Assembly (NCBI GenBank): GCA_000697055.1
Contig: JNDT01002278.1
Location: forward strand, 62,001-126,000
DNA from: Saksenaea vasiformis B4078
Lineage: Eukaryota > Mucoromycota > Mucoromycetes > Mucorales > Saksenaeaceae
Reading direction: 5' to 3'
Length of the DNA stretch: 64,000 nucleotides
Shown: piece after piece, positions 48,270 to 58,038 of the stretch
How the letters are laid out: each line of letters opens with the position of its first letter
Position numbering within the stretch: position 1 is the stretch's first letter
Translations under genes and position numbers: made by a program
Notes under the pieces: model-generated
What the model saw: the letters and a program-made list of their open reading frames with translations, nothing else
What the model was told of the DNA's origin: nothing
The model's database searches: none

Positions 48270-48800
48270 ACACTACTCAATGTATGCAAACTCAAAAAAT
48301 TAACCCCGCATGAACCAGCTTCTGCAAACTTGACTAGGCGCACTAAATCACTCGCTGGCCTTCAGCATCAAGCATCTGGGTTCACTTTTAGCAAAAACTT
48401 TTAGCTCTATAGCCACAACCAATGATTGCGAATATATGTGCTTCCCGCAGACTCAATGCTTTAGTGCCGCAAAGTGAACCATCACATTGACGTCTATCTT
48501 CAGTGTGCGAGCTGATCGATCTTTTTCGTGTCAAACATTTTGGGCGCGAGAGATTACCCATGTGCGAAGCAAGCAAGCAAATCATTATCATTTTATTGGC
48601 GCATGGCAACTGCTTGAAGGCTGAACGGTCGCACGCTTTTTAAGCGAGAACGTGCTACGACTGTTTTCGTTGAAAACAATAGAACAAATTGGATTTGCTC
48701 TTGCAACCGAGACTATACACCGTGTCGGCTCTCTGTATTATACCACGTTTGAAGGTACAGTATTCTCGTAATGACGTCCCGGTCAGCTTGATTGATTGGC
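48270..48800 (-). repeat. Dispersed repeat B, copy 2 (inverted relative to 24.6 kb)
   Basis: Opposite orientation to 24,590-25,165. Anchors: caaactcaaaaaattaacccc near 48288, gagattacccatgtgcgaag near 48548 and gttttcgttgaaaacaatag near 48662. It lies 270 bp from repeat A copy 2, so both families sit together just upstream of the Fanzor-like gene. Confidence 0.8.
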
Positions 48801-49254
48801 AGTATATTATGCAGTAATTAGGCTACACCTTGCATTCGGCTAAAATCGCTCAGGTCTTGCTAATATTATACTTGATCTCGTCTTGATCACCAATTTGCTT
48901 ATCATTCTTTGTATATTTTGTTGAGATCCTTTCGTCCTTTTATTCACGCCGGCGCGAGATTCATATCTGAAAGCGTATTTCCCGTTCCATCTCCTTCTCT
49001 GACAACTTCTTATTGATATTTTTCTCTTTGCAAGTATTTCCATCCCAAATACCACGGTAGCCTGCGCAAAAAGTCCAACAAAGCCTTCGAATGCGTCGTA
49101 CCTTATTATGAAGAATGAATGAATCAATGTACAGATTAGCTTCTGGCCGATGCACAAAAAAAAAAGAGAAGTCCAAAACATTGCGTCATTTGGCCATTAT
49201 CCTTAAGCTAGAAATTTAGACAACAATAGTACCTCATCTCTCTTTCTTTATTCC
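48801..49254. other. Upstream flank of the Fanzor-like gene
   Basis: No coding series. This is where the promoter of the Fanzor-like gene and the left end of any mobile unit should lie. No terminal inverted repeat was recognised. Confidence 0.4.
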
Positions 49255-52200
49255 ATGGAAAAAATTGCTTTACCCACAGTGCGCAGCAGCGCACGAAGAA
49301 AAAGAAAAAGGCACAGCAATCCAGAAATATCTCCAGAACAAGCAAAGACCGTATTGCTTGACATATTTGCGCGCAGACTGGATCGTAGTATTGAGAAAGA
49401 GCTTTGGAAGAACGAGGGCAACCGTTCTTTGGTGAAGAAGCCAGGGAAAGTATCCGATAAGCTAAAGGAGAAAAAGCTGAAGACGCAAGAGAAAAACATA
49501 AACCGACTGCGATTAAATTTAGAAAAGGCGGACGTGGTTCCGAGAGGATGCCTGGAAGAGGCAGACAAGGAAGCAAACTTACCGAAAGGAACGATCAAAA
49601 GAAAATTAAGCATACAGAAGCTTGCTGACCTGTGGAGGGAGTTTGTTGTGATCAACTTCGACAGAATTCTGACAACAGTAAAGGCCAGAGGACAGCCTGA
49701 CCGCCCGAAAAAGAAGGATGACCCAGAGACTACGTTAAGGACATGCACAACTCCATTGAAATCCATTCTTCGACCAGATCTTGGCGAATCGTTGAGACAA
49801 CATTTCATAGATACCTTGGTTTCTACCATGGAACAGTCGACCAACTATGTCTCTAATCTGGCGGCCGTAGTACAAAGTACAATGTTAAAATATGTCTCAT
49901 CAATTTGCACCCTTGATCCAAACACGAGTTCAGTAAAAATTGAATCAGGACAACCAATAACCGGCTTTGATGTCGGAACGGTGTTTTCAGAGGAAAAAAT
50001 CCGCTGTAAGGACCTGCTGAAGGATGGCCACATTGCTTCTATAGCCGCACTCCCAGAGGACGTAAAAGAATTCGTTGACCAAAATCCTAGCACACGGAAC
50101 GATGACTTCCTTTGTTTGTTTGATCAAACGTGTATTCAATTCATTCATGGCCTATACTTCTCCAAGCATGGAAGTAGATCCAAGGACAAACACGAATTAT
50201 GGGCGCAGTTGCAGCACCCTATCGTTGATAATCAGCCAAAAAATTCCTGATGGCCTATCACGGACAATGCATTTTCAATTAAATCAATACGCGACGAATC
50301 TCTCGAACATGTGGGATGGAGCTCTTTACAAAAAAAGTATGAATAATCTATTACGTGTTTTTCTCCGGATGAATCTTGCACCAAAACGTGAAGAAAAAAC
50401 TCGGCAAATCATTGAGAAAGCAAAAGAAGAAAGGAAGAAGAAGATTGACGAAAAAAGGTCTGTGCGGCATCCACGTCGAAGAAAAGCTCTCAAGCGAAAG
50501 ATCAGAAAAGAAAAGAAGGAGCTTAACAATCTAAAGAAGCGGATGGAAAAAGGAGGGGATGAAGAGACACTGATCAGACTTGCCACACGAGCTGCAACAT
50601 GTGTCGAAGCAATAAAAAAATTCGAAGTTTCGTTGCAAACAAAGGTGAAAGCGAAACCAAATTCAAGGCAAAGAAAGAAGACTAAACCGGAAGATAACGT
50701 GACGATTGCAACTGCGGAAGTAAGTTTAGAATGCCAGTGAAATCTCTATTTACACGATGACAGGAAAGGGAAGCAGAGGTATTGATATCAATTGGAGTAA
50801 CAGAAACCACGGTGTTTGAAAGTATAGAAGAAACATTGGAACATGCGGAGGAGGAAGATGACGAAACTAAACAAGACGATTGGGAGAAAAGAGAGCCCAG
50901 TCGACGAAGATTAGGAGTATTGCAAGCAATTACCAGAAAGCTTCTGGAGTCAACGGATATCACCGGGATAGTTACCGCTGAAGATGTGCTGGCTGTCTCA
51001 CACGACGATGACTCGTTTCCTGCTGAAGAAATGGACGTGGTGATCAATATTGCGAATTGTTTAAGACCCTACGTTCCTCGAGGGAAGGTCGGATCGGCGA
51101 TTAGTCTACGTCTAAACTTCGTAGCCTTGTCAAATATGCTTCTCCACGCTGTAGATTACGATAGATCTCTCACAAAGATCTGCCCATTGGTTAGTCCAGC
51201 GTCCATTCATGCATTGCCCTTAGATGCAACCACCATCTATGAGCTGTTTGGGTCCGATTCTGCTAGAATGGATTTGTACAAGTTAGACGGGTCAGTCTTT
51301 TCGAGTCTAGATGACGCAATTTCGGACAAGCGAACTATCTTGGGGTCATTCTTTGATCTGCAGGCTATCGAACAGCTATGCAAACGCCGGGGATTGACGC
51401 CGCGATGGCGTATAACTGTAACCCCGCAACTTACCGCGATCATTGATGGTGATATTTGTGGGAATCGAAGGGCTATGAGTTCCAGATATGACGATAGGCG
51501 AAAAAAGAACCGTGGTAAAATGGTATCGGACATCTCACAAGATACCAGTCATCCACAAAGTACGCACGAGATAGCAAAAGCTATCGAAGATACTACGACT
51601 AATATAAAGGCCTTGAGTTGACAGAGCGCCAGGGAGTGAAGTCGGTCAAGGAAGTTACGGGATTGATCGAGCGTTTATGTGACTCTCATCGAGAACAACA
51701 AACGATCGAAAAACGCCGCAGAAGAGATAAACGGAGGATTTCAAAGCGATCGACTGTGTTTAACGAAGATGCGGTGCTCGAGCAGCATATGACAAGTCGT
51801 GAATAGTTGAAAGCCGCACGACTTAACTACTGCAAAATCCAAACAGCCTTGAATGAGGTACGAAACGAATTGGCAGATGCACGAAGGAAGAGATACAGGT
51901 TGCAGCAGGTAAACAATGTGCTTAAAATGTAGTCTGCGGAAGAATCTGATGACGATACATTATAATACGCAGGTTCTCAAAGAACACAAAAAGAAGAAGG
52001 GAAAGAGTAGTACTGAAGGTGAAGAAGAGGAAAATCCGAAACGGGAAGATGGAAAGGAGGAGGTCAGAATGTGCCGGCCTGAAAGTTGGAGACGCCTTGG
52101 ATGTGAAGAAACCACGGATCGATTGGACCTCAGTGGCCTTCTCGAAGAGGCAAGACTGGATGCTAACAAGATAGTGACATTCAGTGGGACGGACTACGGA

Positions 52201-53145
52201 TTATGCGTGATGTCAACGACCGTACCCATCTCCCCTGAGCGCGCAGACTTCCATCTACAGCTGTTCAACGATCCTAACAATGTCGATCAAGCGCGTGTTA
52301 ACCCAGCAGTGCTAAAACTGCCAAAACCGATACGTATCACAGCAGCGTCCTTGGATGAGCGGCGTAAGAGGGTAAGTAAATTTGTTAGTCATCCACAACT
52401 ACTTAGACAAAACCCATGGTTCTAGTCAAATGTAGAAGTCCGTGCGGCTGAAAAAATGCTAAAAGAAGCGGCTATGATAAAAGCTACAACGATAGAAGAA
52501 GTAATACGGTGTCAAGAGGTAGGCGTTTATATCATCTGAATGGGTGCAAATGATTCATGCTCGTAAGTCGGACGCGAATGCCGTCTGGTGCTTAGACGCT
52601 TCTATCACAGCAAACGCTGGCACAAAGAAAAAATCACTCAAGATCTATACAAAGTGCATGTATACGACAGAGTAGCTGCAGACGAGAGGCGGAAGATTAC
52701 GGAGGAAGTGGGATTACGTGGGACCGGCAAAGACGTGGTCCCCGTCCTTGCGATCGGGACCCAAGGGTCGTGTTACGGCTCGACAATCAAGGGCCATGCG
52801 AGGCGAGGGGGAAATTGGCTAAGAAGGAGGCATAGAAGATATGCTCCGGTCTCCATGACCAATGAGTTTCGTTCTTCACAGACATGCATGTTTTGCTTTA
52901 AACGAATTGTTCATCCAAAGTGCCGTCGGTTCATCAACGGTCAATGGCGAAGGACAACGATTAACGGAAGCTCCCAATGTATAAATCCTGACTGCATCTC
53001 ATACAAAACCGGGCGATCCACGCAGAACAGAGATGTTCAAGCCGCGATGGCAATCGGGCTGGCTGCAATCAGCAATTTCGTCTCCCCTGAAAGACAAACA
53101 ATGAAGCCGCTCAACCCCAGCCCCAGCGCTGGAAACCTTTTTTAG
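49255..53145 (+). pseudogene. Fanzor-like RNA-guided nuclease gene (eukaryotic TnpB relative), near-complete but disrupted
   Basis: Coding segments 49255-50719, 50764-51908, 51973-52371, 52426-~52518 and ~52568-53145 are joined by GT-AG introns (50720-50763, 51909-51972, 52372-52425 and one near 52,519). Together they would code about 1,200 residues, long even for Fanzor1. The N-terminal two thirds are basic and helical. The C-terminus has the split RuvC fold: TFSGTDYGLCVMS (Asp codon 52192-52194), a LRRFYHSKRW helix, TNEFRSSQTC (Glu codon 52864-52866, at the Fanzor alternative RuvC-II position), a zinc ribbon (CMFC ... CINPDC) and TQNRDVQAAMAIG (Asp 53032-53034). Lesions: one extra A in the A6 run 50238-50243 (TGA follows), a frame change at about 51,600-51,617, and TAG at 51804-51806. 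The join at 52,519-52,596 is ambiguous. Recent decay, assembly error or recoding are all possible. Confidence 0.82.
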
Positions 53146-53604
53146 CCGATGCCACCGTTCAGGTACTACAACTCCAGAATTAGCAGCGTTATTGATGTTT
53201 GTTCAATCGTAGGTGCGTACAATCGTTGACAGAAGTCGCACAAGCGGTAAGTAACTATTGTCTAACTATCTGCGATGTCTTATAATATTGGTAGACTGAG
53301 TTGACTGGCAACCATCGCATGATGGAATCATATAACAGGTTGGCTTTGAAACATCTGAAACCCGTATATTGATGTGGTTTATAGACATGTTATACACTAC
53401 TCAAATTCGATGGACTACCTCAGATTTATTTTTTCACAGCTCACATTCAGAAAGTCGGGCGATATCCTTTATCAAAGCGCGGACCAGTCGTCCTTCCAGC
53501 ACTATAATATGTGAATAAAAGCGAGAGAGAGAAAAACTAATGTCATCGTCTTGCAAACTTGTGTTTAACATGATTTAAGAAATCTCAACTCGAACAACCC
53601 CAGA
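53146..53604. other. 3' flank of the Fanzor-like gene
   Basis: No gene. In Fanzor systems the guide (omega-type) RNA is usually made from the end of the gene and its 3' flank, so this stretch is the natural candidate. I could not define a conserved hairpin or boundary. Confidence 0.35.
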
Positions 53605-54192
53605 TTAAGCTGAAGCGGCCTGGACCTCAGCCAATGCTTTTCCTAATTCTTCACTTTCATGATCGAAACGTAGACCTGTCTGAAAAGCTTCACTAGCTTC
53701 GTCTACTCTCCCCAATCCAACGAGTGCCTTGCCCTTACGGAACCAACCCTTGCTCCATTCGCGCTTCAGATTTGTGACAACTTCCGCGTCCACAAATGCA
53801 TCGACGTAGTTTCCTAGCGCTAGTTGAGCTGCTGATCGGTTGCTGAGTACAGGTGCTAGTTCTTCTCGTACAAACTGGAACGCCAGAGGTTCCCACAATG
53901 GACGAGACCACGCTAGTTCGACGGCCATGGTATAGTAGCGAATAGCTTCAGGATAATTCGCCGCCTTGAAAAATTTGTTTCCTTCTTCTCTCAATCGGTT
54001 GACCTGCGTGTTTCGCACTGGATTTGGTTCATTGGGTTGTGGTACATCCTTGACCTGCTTGAGTGTACTCGCTAATGCGTTATGGGCTGTCCAATCGACG
54101 TTGCATCGGTTGCATTGTTCCAACCCATGTGGCTGGCACAGGATCTTGTCACCATCACTAGATACTTTAACATCCCATTGAACGTCTGTCAT
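53605..54192 (-). CDS. SEC72: Sec72-like TPR protein of the ER Sec62/63 translocation complex
   Basis: A single exon of 195 residues. The N-terminal 55 residues contain a Cys/His cluster (CQPHGLEQCNRCNVDW) that also occurs in fungal Sec72 proteins. From about residue 60 the line NTQVNRLREEGNKFFKAANY begins a TPR block with YYTMAVELAWSRPLWEP, LSNRSAAQLALGNYVDAFVD and GWFRKGKALVGLGRVDEASE, about three TPR units. Fungal Sec72 partners Sec71 on the ER surface and helps post-translational import, receiving chaperones of Hsp70 type through the TPRs. The order of motifs and the RPLWEP signature fit this family better than general TPR co-chaperones. There are no membrane segments, as expected. Confidence 0.85.
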   Translation of the reverse strand: MTDVQWDVKVSSDGDKILCQPHGLEQCNRCNVDWTAHNALASTLKQVKDVPQPNEPNPVRNTQVNRLREEGNKFFKAANYPEAIRYYTMAVELAWSRPLWEPLAFQFVREELAPVLSNRSAAQLALGNYVDAFVDAEVVTNLKREWSKGWFRKGKALVGLGRVDEASEAFQTGLRFDHESEELGKALAEVQAASA

Positions 54193-55061
54193 CGTTTAAT
54201 CGTCAATCGCAGTAAAAAGAGAAAGGTAGGAGGAGTAAAAATAAAAAAAAGAAATAGAAAAAGAAAAGGGCTCTTGTTCCGCCACGTCTCATTAAGAATC
54301 CATATTTGGACGTATGTGTCACGCCACGAACTCTCCAAAGATTATGTTAGAGACATTCCAAAGTGACGCTGCAATCAAAGATCGTGGATTCACGATTGAA
54401 AACAGTGCTACAGCTCACATTTATCCTTCTTTTTAGGTGCCTCGAAAGTAGACGTAGCACTTGAGCAGTGACTTGCAGTGATGAAAGTAACCAGATCGAG
54501 AGGGCTTCTGTACAGTGTTTTCTCCGTCAAACATGAGGACCACTAGAGAACAGAGAGCGAGCGCCTTACTAGTGCTCTTGCTGTTTTATCGGATAACTTT
54601 CTACGCTACTCATAAATAAATTATGCGCGCATAAAGAGCCCAGTTTGCGCTAAAGAAGGAAGTGGCGACAAAATCATACGCTACTTACAACAACCTGGTC
54701 GCCAAAACAAGATAGAGCACACATCAGACAGCTCCCGCCGTCTCTGTCAACCTTCACCTTTGAGGAATTCAGTTACCTGAGTATGGATGTTACTATTACG
54801 CGTTGTCTTCACAAACATTTCCAAGCTGAATAGTGTGCATCAAGTCACTATCCATTGATTGTTGACGTTGCAAACAACCCTGCAGTCTGGCCACTTTACC
54901 GTAAATATAGCGAGCAGATAAACAATCAGATGAATGTGAGGGAAAACTAAGACAGGTCCTATGGGCCACCTCTTGAGAGCTAAAAACGATCGCCGCTTCT
55001 CACATAAGCGCTACAATTTTAAGGGAAAAAAGTTCTTGCTTTGTGTTGTTTGCTTCCGACG
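54193..55061. other. Divergent intergenic region between SEC72 and the NAA40-like gene
   Basis: Promoter region for both genes. Contains the fragment of repeat A listed at 54,590-54,715. No other feature is supported. Confidence 0.5.
54590..54715 (+). repeat. Fragment of repeat A (third copy, one end only)
   Basis: Sequence cgctactcataaataaatta through agagcccagtttgcg and gtggcgacaaaatcat to cttacaacaacctggt resembles the 15,838-15,965 end of repeat A in the same orientation, with an internal deletion of about 30 bp. More diverged than the other two copies. Confidence 0.5.
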
Positions 55062-56074
55062 ATGCCTGTTGAACAGGTATAACAAACAACGCGAAGGCGA
55101 TCTTACTCCGTTGCTAACCTAAGATTCAGCCCTCGGCGGATGACAATGTAGCCATCGCCAACAAGGTATAGCTACATAGCTCAAGGATCTGCATCCGAAC
55201 TCACATGATCAATCAGGCACCGTGCCTAGTCTCATTCTTCGATCTTCCTATTACATACACAAGGTATATGTATAGCGCCCGTAGTCATCACTAACTCGGT
55301 TTGATCTCGAATAGAGACGATCTCAATCTTGTTATTGACTATTATTCGATCGACGGTCTTCCCGAACATCTGCAGACTTGGACGTTTGAGCTTGTGAAAT
55401 CCAATCTCTATCACATGTAGGCTCCTTCTCCTTTTTTTTCTAGTAGTACAACTGCTTACGTCAACAAAAAGGTATGTTCAATCCAAGGATGGTTGGAGTG
55501 ATGAAGGAAAAAAAGCCGAGATGCGGTCGGCAGGAGCACGGTACCTGATAGCACGGTCAGCTACAGATCCAGAAGACCTGAAGGGGTTTTTGTTGTTTCA
55601 GATGGTTCATGAAGAAACTATGGATGACGATGTGATGGCCCAGGTGGCATACTGGTAAACACCGCAAAAGTTGTTTATAGGCCTTGCAATAACCTATCTA
55701 TGCATAAGTTACGAAATTCAGTTAGTCGATCATGCACGAAATCGTGGATTAGGCGAGTTCCTGATGTCATTATTATACCAGATCGGAAATTACTGGAAAA
55801 TGGATAAAGTTATGTTGACAGTGTTTAAAGGTAAGCCAGTAGAATGATGATCTTGTGTTCGAATGACCCATGCTGTATGAAAAAGCAAACAAGGGCGCTT
55901 TTAGATTCTATCAGAAACTTGGGTAGGTAGTTTATCGCTTTTTACGTTCTTTCTATTCATCTTTATTCTTTTAGGTTCGACTTGGATGAAATATCGCCTG
56001 GTGCTTGTCTGTCAAAACGACTTGCACGTAAATTTGACTATGAACTCCTTAGTAAATCATGTATTCGGAAATAG
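55062..56074 (+). CDS. NAA40: N-alpha-acetyltransferase 40 / NatD-like (histone H4/H2A N-terminal acetyltransferase)
   Basis: Eight small exons (55062-55076, 55130-55165, 55217-55263, 55315-55416, 55472-55654, 55709-55830, 55886-55922, 55975-56074) join in phase to 213 residues; no single exon is longer than 61 codons, so it is easy to overlook. The GNAT fold motifs are clear: DGWSDEGKKAEM followed by ARYLIARS, then YEIQLVDHARNRGLGEFLM (acetyl-CoA loop, R-x-x-G-L-G), KVMLTVFKANKGAFRFYQKL and the C-terminal FDYELLSK. This order matches human NAA40 and yeast Nat4, which acetylate the N-terminal Ser of histones H4 and H2A. The acetyl-CoA loop is intact, so an active enzyme is expected. It is divergent from SEC72. 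Confidence 0.92.
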
Positions 56075-58038
56075 CTGCCAAAGGGATGCATAAAGCTGGG
56101 AAAATGAGTCATACACCACCAAACACTATAACTCTCTGTATATCCTATGACCGAGGATGGATTGATGGATTGATGAAAGGATAAGAGAAGGGGGGGGGGG
56201 GATATCCGTTCCGACTCCTCCAAGTAAAGAAAACATCCTGCTTTTGTTCCTGCAACGTTCGTCCGACTGTAGGAAGGCAAGATTTTTTTTTCTCCTAGAC
56301 ACGCAAATCCTGCCTCCCTAACAAGCACAATAACCCTGTATGACAAGTACGCAAAGCTTAAGCCGGCCGATGATCGGCACAGAAAAGAAAGAAAAAAAAA
56401 GAAAGGAGGTTGTAACCGTCATGTCATCCTTTGGAGGCATCGATTTATGTACGATGAAAACATGGACTAACCTCAGCATGTCTTATCATTCAAGAGGGAA
56501 CGTCTTCCGAAAAAGTTGTTCCGGTTCTTGAGAACGTCAAGTGAGTTGGTAGGTTTGACAGAAAAAATCTTGTTTTCGTGGGTTCCTTCACGTGGACCAC
56601 AAGATGTGGTACGTGAGACGTGTAACATCGTGTCCGGAAAAGAACAAGAGACAGATCTTGATATGGATCTACCAATGGGAAAACAAGACGTTCCTAGCGG
56701 AGGTACAACGATGACACCACCCGCGATTGTTCATTTAGTCATGGCTTTGTCCAACATTAACTCACAAATAGTTCCTTTTTTTTATTCTCACTAAGCTGCT
56801 GGAATCCGAGAGAAAGAGGGGGCTGTTGGACGGCGAAAAAGGGATCAAACGTTATCGCACAAAAACATTGTCAGGAACGTGCTTCTATGACCAATGGTTA
56901 CCAGGGTACCCATATATAGGGCAAGGTTTCATTTGCATTGTTTTGCTATCACCGGAAAGCCTATTCGCGACCGATGAGGAATCTTTCCAAAACATTAGCT
57001 TCTCCTCAAGTCACATGGGTTCTTGCTCCAGAGTGTGTGTGTGCGTTGAAACACTTAATCGACGCATCATTGATGATCATAGTGAGAAAAAAGGGAAAGG
57101 TGTAGTTGGCTGGACCGTTGATTAAGAAAAAAAAAAAAGAGACTTGCTCCGGAAGAAGACAATTCCGGGATTAATTAGCTTCGCTACCAATGAGATGAAC
57201 GCAGACATTGTATGAGGAGAAGGAAATAACAATAGGCCGGTTAAAAAGTAACCTTGTTTCGATGAAAATGAATCGTTGGTAAATAGAAGTTACATAGCTT
57301 ATGTTCTGCTTTAGGCTACCGCTTGCACCGATAATTTCCCCCAGGGCGAGGCAGAGTTCACCCCCAAATTCGTTACTGGGCGGGGTATACGCACGCACTT
57401 TATTCCCAGTGGGTGGGACAAGCCATGATTTGCTACTTCTATTCTGGCAAGAGTATTCTAACAATTAACAGACCCAGTGGTACCATCCATCGACACGAAA
57501 GGAACAGCTTAATTAGGCGTCTCTTCATGTGTCTATTTCCAGAAGCTTTTTTTTTTTTTACGCTGCTGCTCTCGCCCAAGTCATTCCTATTGCATTAATC
57601 GCCAGTTCGTTCCTTTTCATACGTTCATTTGTTTCTTATTTTCTGCATAGCACGTGTTTACAAGGAAGCTCTTACTTTTCCATTAGTCTATCGAGTGCAT
57701 ATTAAATTCAAAGTAACAAAGCATTCTTATTTCTATTATTCTTACCATTTACTGGAAGCGTGAGGCCTTTTCTTAAGGTACAAGCAAGCTGCATCTGACC
57801 TCAACTGTTACCCCTTTGGCCTTTTCGCCCCTTGAACTTGCACGCTCCGATATCTCTCTGGTCTCTTGCACTCTCGCATCTTTTGGGAACCTATCCTTAT
57901 CCTTTTTCCTCTTCTTCTTCTTCTTTTTCTTCTCTCCTCACTTTTTTCTTTACTTGGTTGCCACAACCTTGTTTCCATTTCTTTCTTTTCCTTCCTTTTT
58001 GTTGATGTTCCTGTATATTTCTACATGCATATAAGACA
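56075..58038. other. Intergenic with unrecognised open frames (56340-57125 +, 57171-57464 -)
   Basis: Plus-strand frames at 56340-56531, 56516-56794 and 56826-57125 and a minus-strand frame at 57171-57464 do not join into a convincing gene and match no family I know. A G-run (56,191-56,200), a T-run (57,548-57,560) and a polypyrimidine tract (57,898-57,960) lie here, the last just upstream of the kinesin start. Confidence 0.4.
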
